Translations under genes and position numbers: made by a program
Notes under the pieces: model-generated
What the model was told of the DNA's origin: nothing
Seen by the model: the letters and a program-made list of their open reading frames with translations, nothing else
Database searches by the model: none
In this document: positions 23,486 to 34,382 of the stretch, piece after piece
Layout: each line of letters begins with the position of its first letter
Position numbering within the stretch: the stretch's first letter is position 1
NCBI GenBank assembly: GCA_030568195.1
Contig: JAJLTO010000004.1
Location: 620,001-684,000 of the forward strand
Direction of reading: 5' to 3'
DNA from: Dipodascopsis uninucleata var. uninucleata
Lineage: Eukaryota; Ascomycota; Lipomycetes; Lipomycetales; Lipomycetaceae
Length of the DNA: 64,000 bases

Positions 23486-24974
23486 CTATGATTCGTCATG
23501 ACTCTGAAGTGATTCTTTAATTGCTACGCCGATGATGTGACGCTCGCGTTCCTTTTGAAAAGGAACACTACCTTTTTTACTTCTCTTCCGAACGTTCTCC
23601 TCTTTTCTTTTGATACTCTCAATCTCAATTCGCTTTGTATTCGCAGTATTCTTAAGATATTTGGGTAGATGTCTGTGGCGGCTAATTCTTTTAATTTCAG
23701 GCATGTTCTTGTAGCGCTCCTTCACTGCATTGTCGTATTCAAGCTTAGCCCGTTCCCTGGCTGACTTCACTCCAGTTCTGGCAGACGCATCTGCTCTCCA
23801 TAATCGAATGTTACCTTCATCAGAGCCGCTGATAATAAATCTGGAGTCCATAGTAAATTTGACCGTAAAAACCTTTTGCATACGCTTGGTATGATAGATA
23901 TCTCTAGAGTGACCGTCACGAGCTCTGAAAATTCTGATTGTCTTATCGTAGGATCCAGTAACGAGCTCCTGACCAGTAGGAGAGAAGTCTATATCCATAA
24001 CAGCAGCAACGTGATCTTTATACACGTTGAGCGATCTCGTCAGCTTTCTCATATCATATAAATAGACGTTGTGATCCTCATTTGCAGCAGCGAAATTGAA
24101 GGCTTCCATTGGATTCCAACATAGTGAATTTGTACGCATTTGCGTAACTAACTTTTGAACTGCATTATTTGTACGAATATCATGAATTACAATAGATCTA
24201 TCACTACCAGTAGATGCAAGTATAGACTGCTCGGTTTTATTGAATCTTACTGTATTGACATTGTCGGCACCCCATGAGAGATCACCAATTGGCTTTGATC
24301 TGTTCACATCCCAGATCTCAACACCTAGAGATGACGTTGCGAAAATAGACTCAGATCTATGATGGTCAATCCCAGAAAAACCACTTGACCCTAGATATGT
24401 ATTAACTGGACCTTCTGAAGCATCAGAGGTGACACTCCATAGCTTTACGGAAGCATCCATACCGCAGGATAGTAAATTCCCGTCTAAAGTTACAGCTAGA
24501 TCATTGACTATACCATGATGAGCCTGTACAGAATAGGTTTCCTCTTGAGAGCTTAAGTTCCAGTACTTTATGACTCCATCACCACTGCCACTAGCAATTG
24601 TATTGACTTTACCGAAGTTTTTAGCTAAGCAGTAGACACCGTCAATGTGACCATTTCCAAGCTGACCTACGAAAGGTTTCGCAAATACTCGTTCCTTTGC
24701 CGCATTTATTAGTAATTAAATCACTTAATATAATGGTATACTATATATGTTATACACCTACCAGTTTAGTTGCATTTAATGCTCGAGTATACTCTCTAGC
24801 TCGTTCAAAAGGATGAAGAGCAGGATCGAGATTTCGCGGAAGCTTGGAATACTCTGTGTTCTTAGCCGGCAGGTATGTATCCGATGATCTGCTTATAGTT
24901 TTCACTTTCTGTATAACATTAAAATCAATTCAAGCCAGTTAACTCTTGCTCAAATACAAAACTTCACTTACCAT
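23486..24974 (-). CDS. SOF1: Sof1/DCAF13 WD-repeat protein, U3 snoRNP/SSU processome factor
   Basis: The start codon is its own coding exon (24974-24972) followed at once by GTAAGT. Exons 24908-24762 and 24694-23486 complete 452 aa. The junctions restore the conserved MKVKTISRS start and ALNATKLERVFAKPFVGQL. Seven WD repeats (about 60-340; for example SGSGDGVIKYWN and TGSYDKTIRIF) precede the Sof1-specific Lys/Arg-rich C-terminal domain (LPKYLKNTANTKRIE...KRKEENVRK). It works in 18S rRNA processing in the nucleolus. The length agrees with the family. Confidence 0.95.
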
Positions 24975-25216
24975 CGTGTGATTATATTCAGGCGTTAGGT
25001 CATCTGCTATCCAAACTACGACTTTGAAAATCTTTTTGAAGAAAAAAATTAATAATTAAAAAATTTCGGGATTGGGAGATTAAGTTGCCAAGGTAACCTG
25101 TCTCAAAATTGTAAATAGTCGTCACATCAGCAAACTTCAGACCTGTTATACATGTGTCCAAGGAGTGACATGGGCTGTAGGATCTATATAAAAAATAGTC
25201 ATAGGAGAGATGAACT

Positions 25217-27038
25217 ATGGGTGTTCCAGGGTGAGTTCAGGTCTGGCCAGTATGTCACATTTGATTCTAACTAGCTCATAGGCTATGGGAATATTTTAAC
25301 GAAAACCAACTCGGGCAAACGATCTGTATGTAGAATATTAGTGCCTAGATTGTAATTAGATGTGATCTAGAATTTCGAAATATTCTAACAATTCATTTTA
25401 ACAGATCCAGTGAAGCTTGCTGAGAAGGCGGATCAGTTAGATAATCGGCGATTGAGAATCGCGATTGATGGTACCTTGTGGAGCTTTAAGAATAAGAAGA
25501 GTGAAGTCTCTCCACAAAAGACATTTTATTACAGGCTACAGAGACTGTTGGCCCAGAACATACAATTTTTATTTGTGTTTGATGGCCCTGAGAAAGCAGT
25601 ATTCAAACGAAACAAATTGATCTCAAGGCTGCAGCCATCAGATGTTGTATGGATGCGAGAAATAATTGAATATTTTGGTTTCGAGTCGGTAGTTGCTCCA
25701 GGAGAAGCAGAAGCCGAGTGTGCAGCTTTACAGAAGTGTGGGATTGTTGACTATGTAGCGACTGACGATGTCGATGCTTTAATGTTTGGTGCTCAGAAAG
25801 TACTTAAAGGGTGGAAACATGAAGATTCGTCCTTGTCGTCAGTTTCTGCACAATATTATGACTTAGAAGAAATTAGACACCAAGTTAAACTTACACCAGA
25901 AGGAATGGCATTGGTCGCTCTCATGGCTGGCGGTGACTACAATACGGCAGGGGTCCTTAAATGTGGAGTGAAGACAGCTATAGAAGTAGCTCGTGCTGGC
26001 TATGGTGAAGCTTTGATGAAATGCGGTAATGACCAACAGCTTTTGTCAGAATGGAAAGAGAAGCTGTCAGATTCCTTAAGAACAAATGAATCAAATGAAT
26101 TCAAAAATAAGCACAGAGCTATAATATTTGCAGACGAATTCCCTCAATTAGAACTATTTAACAGCTATCTTCGGCCAATAGTGTCCTGTGAACTTAAATT
26201 TGTGACATGGAAAAGAAAAGTGAATCTAAAAGGTATAAGACAATTTGCTCGTGCCTTCAGAATAGTAGAGGATGATGACGAATTAGCTAAAATCCTGTCT
26301 CCAGCATTATTGACATGGCAGTTAGCGAACCAAAATAGTATGGCAGTTCGCGATGTGTCACGTAAAAGAACACATAAAAATACTGGATTTGTTAGTGAGT
26401 TGCGAGTATCAATGATTCCGGCAGATGTAGTGGGTTCCGATATAATAGACCGGTACAGGGCAAGCACTGAAACGTCATTCAGTTCGGAGTCGTCCAGTCA
26501 AAGTGAAGGCGATCTATGTACTGATGCTTTTGAATTACCTCCAACAGCTGTAACGAAGGTATCACGCGTATGGATTGCTGAATACATTGTATTGAAGTCC
26601 GCTAAAGATAAAGTAGTTGCATATCAACAAAGCCAGCTCGCACGACATTTGTCAAAGGCTTCCAGTCGTACTAAAGGAAAATCCCTTAATAGATATGGTG
26701 GAAGGACTGTGAAACAGTCTCAATTTGTTCAAAAAAACACGATTGATAAGTATTTTCGACCTATCAAGCAAGTAGAAACTGTGATATCGGCACCAGGATC
26801 GAAAACTCAATCAGACAAATCAAAGTCTTTTCCACCATCGTCACCACCGCTGAACAAAAAGACTACTAACATAATAAACATATCATCATCTTCGTCGCCA
26901 TCTACGCAGTCATTCATAAATGCTAAAAGATCAACATCACGTCAGCCGGAATCAGCGTTTTCGAAAAGTACTAGTACTACCCATGAGGAGGATGACACTT
27001 TAGGCGTCATAAATATCATATCTACAGACTCCGATTAA
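25217..27038 (+). CDS. YEN1: Yen1/GEN1-like XPG-family structure-specific endonuclease
   Basis: Exons 25217-25230, 25282-25325 and 25405-27038 give 563 aa. The first two exons encode MGVPG and LWEYFNENQLGQT, the start expected for the XPG N domain; the introns are 51 and 79 nt. Active-site acids are visible: Asp41 (RIAIDG), Asp79 (VFDG), Glu120 and Glu122 (PGEAEAECA), Asp140 and Asp143 (TDDVDAL), Asp197 (GGDY). A helix-hairpin-helix region follows, then a disordered Ser-rich tail. The tail has a PIP-like KNTIDKYF (about 463-470) and a terminal SIM-like VINIISTDSD. Family members resolve Holliday junctions and flaps during DNA repair. GEN1/Yen1 fits better than FEN1, EXO1 or Rad2 because of length and domain spacing. 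Confidence 0.88.
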
Positions 27039-27343
27039 GAATATCGGCCACGTCAATTCGACATATACGTATATAGAATACCCAATAAAACTTTTTCATA
27101 ATGCCAGCTCCCCGGTTTTATATGAGATTCAGGTAGCACTTACTGAAAGCTGCGTTGTGTAGTGTTAATGCAGTATGTAGCGTATATGGGTTTAGGTTTC
27201 GTATTTTGTTGGTTTCGTTAGGAGCCATCAATTTTTTCCTCGCTCACTGAAAGGTTCCGACATCGAAAATTATTTTCTAGGTTCTCCGTATATTAATAGC
27301 TGCATACTTCACTGACGCCATATATTAGGAAGGAGCAGGAAAT
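27039..27343. other. Short intergenic spacer between two plus-strand genes
   Basis: About 300 bp holding the 3' end of the nuclease transcript and the promoter of the mitochondrial ribosomal protein gene. No specific element was recognised. Confidence 0.6.
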
Positions 27344-28270
27344 ATGGCATCGTATTACTGGACTGCATGGCGTTTAAAATTCGGAGCGGGGGAAGCAAAT
27401 TTGTTTAATAAAATTGGCTCGAAAATAATAGGTACTCGATCACCAGTGGAAGTTAGAGGCTCTAGCCTGAAATCCATAAACATCAACCTTCAACAAGAGT
27501 TTACGCAAAAATTTGGTAGTCAAGTTCGAGAGTATGCATCAAGTTCGCGAAAACGATCAGGAGGAAAAACGAATAAAGAAATTGCAAAAATTCGAGCAGG
27601 TCGCGAACCGTATATCATTACGAAGTCATACTTAAAGAAAAATCAAATTCAAGGAACCAACCCTATATTCGGAACTTACTCTCCTTTAGTGAGAGAACTT
27701 TTGCAATCTTTGAACTCGGAGGATAGCAGACTTGGAAATTCGTCATTGCCTGAGTCATCGCCTCTAAACGTGAAGTCAACTGATCCAGCATACGGATTCA
27801 CAGTTGAGGAGGTTGAGACAATCGTTCATGGAGTCAAGCAAGCAGAGGTTATCCGACATGCTGTTGCTCGAAGGCCATTGCCAGTTGAAATCAGGGACAT
27901 AAAGGAGCGACAAGAAATCCTTCAGAGAATCACAAGTCTTCGTCGTAGTAACTTGAAAGAATGGCAGAAGCACCAAATTCGACAGGTGATCATTGAGTTT
28001 GGCAAGCATGAACTTGACACAGGCACTGCTGAGTGTCAATCTGCTGTCCTCACGGTTCGCATCCTCGGAATTGCTGAGCATTTGCGATATAATCCAAAGG
28101 ATTATTCATCCAGCCGTCGTCTCACAATGCTTGTTCAGCAGCGTAACAATACACTAAAGTATCTACGAAAGAAAAGTATTCTTCGCTACACGAACTGTAT
28201 CAAGAAGCTTGGTCTCAATGACTCTGTAGTGCTGAAAGAATTTAGATATTCTCAAAGACTATTGGAGTAA
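27344..28270 (+). CDS. MRPS28: Mitochondrial ribosomal protein uS15m
   Basis: One exon, 308 aa. The N-terminus is basic and low in acidic residues (MASYYWTAWRLKFGAGE), as expected for a mitochondrial presequence. The C-terminal third (about 190-290) is an S15 domain with GTAECQSAVLTVRI, HLRYNPKDYSSSRRLTMLVQQR and LKYLRKK, the 18S-type RNA-binding helices. Extra N-terminal length beyond bacterial S15 (about 89 aa) is usual for fungal uS15m. It assembles into the small mitoribosomal subunit. Confidence 0.93.
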   Translation: MASYYWTAWRLKFGAGEANLFNKIGSKIIGTRSPVEVRGSSLKSININLQQEFTQKFGSQVREYASSSRKRSGGKTNKEIAKIRAGREPYIITKSYLKKNQIQGTNPIFGTYSPLVRELLQSLNSEDSRLGNSSLPESSPLNVKSTDPAYGFTVEEVETIVHGVKQAEVIRHAVARRPLPVEIRDIKERQEILQRITSLRRSNLKEWQKHQIRQVIIEFGKHELDTGTAECQSAVLTVRILGIAEHLRYNPKDYSSSRRLTMLVQQRNNTLKYLRKKSILRYTNCIKKLGLNDSVVLKEFRYSQRLLE

Positions 28271-28564
28271 ATACAGATACGATCTAGGGCATGGATCTAG
28301 AAGAGAGTGTAAATATGAGTCTAATAAAATCATTTAAATTATAATTGCTATAATTGCATCGTTATAACGCTCAATTGACGTATATAGATGTTTGGGCTCA
28401 TTTTATATCTGCCTATTTACCATTTTTGCATTATGCAAATAGATATTCCAACCAGATGCTTATAAATTGTTCTGCAGTCAATCCATTTATATAAGACGGA
28501 AAGTCACAAAACTGCGTAGAACTTTTGATTCGAAACCGCTGATGCAAACTACTTTCTATCATCT

Positions 28565-29809
28565 CTAATAAGACTTTAGCCGCTTAGCAAGATCTCGCTG
28601 CTTCGCCACTGCACTTAACCAAGGATTCTCCTGGCCCACTGGTATCTGATTAGCAATGCCTTGCAATTCTTTATCATCTCCGAACACAATCCAAAATTCT
28701 CCTCCTACACGCGCCAGAGATTGCGAGGAATAAATGACTTGCAGATAGAGTGCAGCATACGAGGATTTGTCTGAAATCTGAGGGAGGACGTCCTTCATCG
28801 TTTGCTTCAAATCCGCCGCACACTGGTAGATAAATGATGAGAGTAGCTGATTACCTGAATCAACCACCAAGCCTTCTTCCTTTGACTTCCCTTCGTTCTT
28901 AACCATCGAAATTTCTGTAGATAGTCGATCGACAGAATTTCCAATCGCATTATCTTCATCTTCTCTAGGGAAAATCGAGCGAAACCCAACAATGGCAGAG
29001 AAAACATATTCTCTAAAAAACTCAATATAACGCTTAAGATACTTCTCAGGAATGGATTTCATCGGTTCAAGAGAGCTCAGCTGGCTGCGTAAATGAATTG
29101 AACGCGACAAGAGATATATATATTGTAATTCTAAAGTGGGGTTGGGAGAGTTCTGAAAGGGCTGTAGACGTCGTAGATATGAAATCACCTTAATAGCGGT
29201 CGGAAGTTGCACATTTTCTCTAAGTAATCGTAAAAGTAACGTAGTCATCTCTAGAAGAGCATCATCAACTTCTTTTTGAATCATCTCGATCACCTTTACA
29301 TTCTTGTATCTGATTCCTAGTCGGCGAACATGTCCTACAAGATCGAGAGCTTCTGCGTAATAGCCACTTCTAATGCACGTCAGGACTAGCGAAGGAAGTT
29401 CCAGGATATCGAGGATCTTATCCACATTCGAGAGCAAAGTCGCTGAAGCTTGCCTGTCGTTAACAGGCTTAAATTTTGACGCATTAGACTCAAGTTCAGG
29501 TACAACTTCAGTAAGAAGCGGAACCGATTGAGAGAGCAACTTGTAGTGTGTGGTGAATGATTGTAAGGTCTCTGAAGTAGAGATCAGATGGGGTCGTGAC
29601 TCTACTGCTAACTTTGTGAATTCTTTATCGAGATTTTGACCTTCTAAAGCAAGTTTATTCGATTCTATTACCAGATCTGAAACTGAGACCGTCCTGAGTT
29701 CTTGAAGATAGCTTAGTGCAGTTGATTGCAGGCGTCCATCTACCTCCACTTTCTCTGCTACGTTTTTGGGCAGATATTTCCTTAAGACATCAAGTAGCGG
29801 ATCCGCCAT
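28565..29809 (-). CDS. COG8: COG8 (Dor1-like), conserved oligomeric Golgi complex subunit 8
   Basis: One exon, 414 aa, starting MADPLLDVLRKYLP. The N-terminal Dor1 block is clear (LSYLQELRTVSVSDLVIES...LDKEFTKLAVESRPHLIST). It is followed by coiled coil, the LDILELPSLVLTCIRSGYYAEALDLVGHVRRL segment and a helical C-terminal part. The protein is shorter than human or S. cerevisiae Cog8 (about 610 aa) and seems to lack the last helical domain. COG tethers retrograde vesicles at the Golgi. It faces VMA6 divergently across a 920 bp spacer. Confidence 0.9.
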   Translation of the reverse strand: MADPLLDVLRKYLPKNVAEKVEVDGRLQSTALSYLQELRTVSVSDLVIESNKLALEGQNLDKEFTKLAVESRPHLISTSETLQSFTTHYKLLSQSVPLLTEVVPELESNASKFKPVNDRQASATLLSNVDKILDILELPSLVLTCIRSGYYAEALDLVGHVRRLGIRYKNVKVIEMIQKEVDDALLEMTTLLLRLLRENVQLPTAIKVISYLRRLQPFQNSPNPTLELQYIYLLSRSIHLRSQLSSLEPMKSIPEKYLKRYIEFFREYVFSAIVGFRSIFPREDEDNAIGNSVDRLSTEISMVKNEGKSKEEGLVVDSGNQLLSSFIYQCAADLKQTMKDVLPQISDKSSYAALYLQVIYSSQSLARVGGEFWIVFGDDKELQGIANQIPVGQENPWLSAVAKQRDLAKRLKSY

Positions 29810-30730
29810 GCTGGACTGTTGTAGTCGATATATATCTGCGTTTCTGCGTAGTGTTATGCGGTTGTATCACAAGATTGCTTAGTAGTATAAGCTCAGCTAA
29901 CGTTCATTAACTGTTACTTGCTCAGTAATTGACTTTAACGTATCTCTCAATGGCTACTTGTTCCCTCATGAAACAAATATAACATATTTATCAGTCAACG
30001 GATCGTACAGATTTGACCCCTCACTGTGTATTATATATCAGTTAAGTTTTTCTGGTCTTTAAGACAACTCTCCCGCTCCTATATCTACTTCCTTTGCTTC
30101 AGATTTTTCACTTTCTTATGTTCTTACACGCTTGCTTTTTGGCTACCTCTACAAGCCTTTCTGGCTGTTCTGCACACGGCACGATCTATGCATCATAATA
30201 GTCACATTTATGCCACATAAACACAACATAGTAAGAGTGCTTATTATTATCGGCAGACCCTCAGCCACAACCCTAATATCACTTTAGATAGCCCTCTCAG
30301 GGTAACGAGGACCGTGGAGCTATGCCAATCTAGAGCCCGAGGATTCGCTGCGGTTAAAGCCTAACAATATCTCTGGCGTTCACCTCTCGAACTAGCAGCT
30401 TTCTTCTAGTAAAAAATACAGATAGCACGAACAAGAGTCCTCAATTCATAGAACAATAAAGGGCCCTGAGGATAGTTTTGCATATAGTAAGTATTGAAAT
30501 TTTTTTGCGAAGTGAAAGAGTGAAGGAGGGAAAGGTAATAATACGAAAAGAGGCAAGAACAGGAAGAGAAGTACGGTTTTGTTCGTGGATAGATGAACGG
30601 TAGTGGTTTGAGCGACTCGTCAAGCGTGAACTACCAGCGTAGACGATATGGCTAACTAAACAGATTTTGCTTCACTGCTTGCAATTGTATAGGAGCTGGT
30701 CGGCATTAATTTCATCATAAATAGTTCACA
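29810..30730. promoter_or_regulatory. Divergent promoter of COG8 and V-ATPase subunit d
   Basis: This 920 bp region has a pyrimidine-rich patch at about 30046-30170 on the plus strand. Short frames here show no conserved features. No tRNA was found. Confidence 0.55.
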
Positions 30731-32847
30731 ATGGAAGGAGTCTTTTTCAACAATAACAAGTAAGTGTGTTTGATAAAGGATTTATATATAGAATGGATAT
30801 AAGTGAAGGAAATTGTATAGCACAGTTTGTCTCTCTGTACACTGGCGCAGCGAGTATATGGCACTTAAATAAGACGACGATATATTTAATATATTACATT
30901 GTGTGCGTGTGTATTCTTGATGGTCTCTTGGTTCTGATGCTGTGTCTCTATACGTGTGAAGACGACCAAGGGTGACTGCTACACTACAGGTTGCCTTGCT
31001 GCATCTAGACGTCTTAATAACTGCTTCTGCTATACTCGCAGACGGGATAGATAAGTCTTATGTGGATGCATGGTATAAGTGACATACTACAGTTTTGTGG
31101 CATACATGTTTCTGTAGATGATAAGGATGAAGGTGATAAAAGGAAACTACTGTCTATTCTGGATTAGGCAGCTTAGATTTCCAAGTGAATGAAAACTCGT
31201 TTCTATTCATTCAAGCTCAACCAAGGCTATTTCATCTAAAGATAGATGCATTAGAATATAGTATTAAGCAGAGACATTGCTATATAACGTCTGGGATCCA
31301 GCGAACAGTTTAAATTGTCAAAATTTGAGTGTATACACAAGATAAACAGATGGGCAGATAACCAAAGTGAGAGTGGTGGACTGTGCGGATAACAACACTA
31401 AGATAAGGATGGCCAAACCATCTACATCGATGCACACGCACACGTACGAATAAGCATACATCCACACGCGCATGTGTAAAAATTTTTTAAGTTCTTGTTA
31501 TAGATATATGATTGGATGTACTGAAAATTAAAAAAAAATTTTGGAGCTGAGAAGGGACTGTAATGTTGAGAATATGGTGGCCAGGGCTATATTGACATGA
31601 TTTTTTTAGTGGTTACATCGAGGGCATAGTCCGAGGATATCGTTCTGCTCTCTTGACGGGACCAATCTACTCTAATTTAACTCAATGTGATACTTTGGAG
31701 GGTGAGTATTTTAATAATTCTAAAAGCTTTTACAGAAATATTACAATTGCGATACTAACGATCGCTTGTTTACCTATCACAGACTTGAAGCTTCAGCTGT
31801 CCGCCACAGACTACTCTAACTTTTTGGCCAATGTTCCCGGGACATTGTCTACCTCGATAATTGCAGAGAAGGCTACTCAAAAGTTGATTGATGAGTTCCG
31901 TTATGTTCGTCAGCAAGCTGTAGAGCCTTTGAGTAAGTTTATGGATTACATCACTTATGCATACATGATTGATAATGTCGCGCTTCTGATTACTGGAACT
32001 CTTCATGAGCGTGATACTCATGAACTCTTATTACGTTGTCATCCTCTCGGATGGTTTGAGTCGCTTCCAGCTCTCTGTGTAGCTACTAACGTTGAAGAAT
32101 TGTACAACTCTGTCTTGATTGATACTCCTCTTGCTCCTTACTTTAAGGACTGTTTGTCCGCTGCTGACCTTGATGATCTCAATATTGAAATCATCCGTAA
32201 TACACTTTACAGAGCATACCTTGAGGATTTCTATGAGTTCTGCAAGACTTTGCCACCTCCATCGAATGAAGTCATGACAAGACTCTTAGAGTTCGAGGCC
32301 GACAGACGTGTCATCAACATTGCTCTTAACTCTTTCGGTACTGAGATTAGCCGTGATGAGCGTTTGGCATTGGCTCCTAAGTTTGGTAAACTTTGGCCTG
32401 CTGGAACCGAGGCTCTTGCATCTGCTGATGATATTGAGCAGGTAAGTAGCGATTGTTAGACTACCAGACTATATCAGAGTCTATAGATTTCTAACTAAGA
32501 GTGTTCTATCAGGTTCGTTTGACTGTTGAGTCTGTTGGCGAATACAAGGGCTTTTTCGATAGTTCAAACAACAAATCTCTCGAGGACCACTTCTACTTGC
32601 GAGAAATGGAATTGTGTCGAAATGCTTTTACTCAGCAGTTTACATATAGTGCTATCTGGGCTTGGGTTAAAGCCAAGGAACAGGAAATCAGAAACATTAC
32701 TTGGATCGCTGAATGTGTAAGTTCATATTTGATGAGATACAATTCTCTCAGGTTTGTTTTTCAACAGATGGCTAATGCATTAAATTTTTTATATAGATTG
32801 CTCAGAACCAAAAGGAGAGAATTCAGAACTATATTTCTGTTTTCTAA
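30731..32847 (+). CDS. VMA6: V-type H+-ATPase V0 subunit d
   Basis: Five exons (30731-30759, 31610-31701, 31783-32441, 32513-32716, 32797-32847) give 344 aa, matching the family (345 in S. cerevisiae). Exon 1 encodes MEGVFFNNN and exon 2 completes [15 protein letters not shown]. Conserved blocks include [56 protein letters not shown] and [16 protein letters not shown]. Intron 2 has a canonical TACTAAC branch. Intron 1 is 850 nt, far longer than the other introns here. Subunit d couples the V1 central stalk to the c-ring of the vacuolar proton pump. Confidence 0.97.
30760..31609 (+). other. 850-nt first intron of VMA6
   Basis: It begins GTAAGT and ends TTTTTTTAG; both flanking exons encode conserved protein sequence, so the intron is real. 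It includes a CA/CG-rich stretch at about 31430-31480. No open frame in it looks coding. It may host regulatory or non-coding RNA elements, but no clear snoRNA boxes were identified. Confidence 0.8.
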
Positions 32848-33183
32848 GTTTTAGAAAATTTTTTAATACATAATGATTTACTCTGTCTTTTTGATTTGTA
32901 ATGACGCTGGCAATCAAACATCAAGAGCAATTCCTCCTGTGAAGAGTAGAAGAGGAAGATTGATGTAAATAATTTTTTCATCGGGTTTCCTTTTGTTCTT
33001 TTTTGGTATCGAAAAGCAATATATATATATATGCACATATATATTAAGAAAAAAATAAATAAAAGCAGAAAGATTCATAGAGTTTTGTTTCGCTAATTCT
33101 GTACCGAGTGGTCTACGTGGGTGATTTGTCAATGGTTACTACTTTTATTATCAATACTGTCCAGTTCTTCGATTACTATTACT

Positions 33184-33212
33184 ACTATTATTATTATTAT
33201 TATTATTATTAT
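33184..33212. repeat. (TTA)n trinucleotide repeat
   Basis: A near-perfect run of ATT/TTA units downstream of VMA6. Confidence 0.9.
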
Positions 33213-33660
33213 AGTACTTATTCTTTTTATCTAGTTTCAATTATTTTTCTGTTTATTACTTTTTTAATTACATGTGTTCCATTTCTTTGATTTACTACTT
33301 AATCATGTCAATTTCGTATACTATTGTGGAATTTATCGAGTTTCGACCTCGAAGTCTGATTAATTTTGCGACTGTATATGATATTATATAAACTATATAT
33401 ATATACTACATAATAGTCACAAGTGTCTTCCAAATTTGACAGTTTGTGTCGGACTGACCAAACGTCTCTTATCAGAATTTCCCTGTAGTGGAAACAAACG
33501 ATCTTCTGACGAGCTTTGGTGTAAATATTTGAAAGGCTGCTTTCTCTACTGGAATATACGAGTTGGGTACAATTATTACCCATTCTAGTCTGAAATTATA
33601 CAACATGTTCCATTCGTAAGCAAATTTTTTTTCGTAGTAACTGTTCTGAGATTATATACA

Positions 33661-33696
33661 GTCCTATTAGTATATTATAATCAATATTGATAGGAC
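33661..33696 (+). repeat. Inverted repeat, 13-bp stem with 10-nt loop
   Basis: GTCCTATTAGTAT pairs with ATATTGATAGGAC. The two non-Watson-Crick positions would be G-U wobbles on a plus-strand RNA but A-C mismatches on a minus-strand RNA, which favours a plus-strand structured RNA if it is functional. Confidence 0.6.
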
Positions 33697-34382
33697 TAGA
33701 CTACTTATGCCTCTCGAGCTTCGAGGGTATGGGTATGAGTGTTTCGATTGAGGATAGAACTTACGAGGTGTAAGTAACACGACCAACGAACTACGGAAAT
33801 AAGAACGCTTGGAAATACCATACTACAGGATTAATCTTTAAGGTCAAGTTTATATAGCCGAAGAGGAATTGCGTGTAAGTATGTATTATGTAGGCGATAT
33901 ATTTATGTGGGCGCGGAGAAATTATAAATGTTTATACAAATGTTTAAATGGTCCAGTTACAAATTAGTGCAAGATAGAGCTAACCATCGACTGGATTTTA
34001 AGTAGAGAACTGGCAAGAGATAATAGGTCTCTTTCACACATTTTATAAAGGGCAGAAGGTATGATTGCTATATAAATTTTGTAAGACAGTTTGCTTTTGT
34101 TAGGAAATATCTGCGTCAGGATAACTGAAAAATGTAATATGAACGAGCGATTTAGCTGAACAGCCGTTTCGTTCATGGAGTTTAAAAACAGCAGTAAACA
34201 GTTCCAAGCACTGTTGTCCATATACATTATATCTGTTGCAAATTCCTACCTAATTACAAAAATTTTAATGGCTGTTTTTACTGAACTAAATTCTGTTACA
34301 AGAAACTAATTGTCCTTTATTGCTTGTCAGGTACCGAGAACAGTAATTCTGATAGACGCGAACAAGATAATATCACGGCGAA

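Larger units (their letters stand above)
32848..34382. other. Intergenic, 1.5 kb, with microsatellite and three hairpins
   Basis: This AT-rich stretch lies between VMA6 and the TLC gene. It contains a (TTA)n run at about 33184-33212. Three inverted repeats within 115 nt follow (33661-33696, 33710-33727, 33759-33775). No protein-coding gene was seen; the frame over the TTA run is a repeat artefact. A 5' UTR intron of the TLC gene is possible (GTAAGT at 33770, an AG at about 34330), but unproven. Confidence 0.55.

Noticed and set aside
25207-25410. Yen1-like frame starting at GTG 25410
   Set aside because: The XPG N-terminus (MGVPGLW) is supplied by two upstream mini-exons that join in frame; GTG is an internal Val.
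28525-28545. tRNA B-box-like GATTCGAAACC
   Set aside because: No acceptor stem or A box could be placed around it; it lies in a 3' region between two stops.
30766-30975. 69-codon frame inside the VMA6 intron
   Set aside because: Starts at a non-standard codon region of the intron, hydrophobic random content, no conservation recognised.
33108-33290. Plus-strand 60-codon frame with a Tyr run
   Set aside because: It is the translation of the (TTA)n microsatellite and flanking AT-rich sequence.
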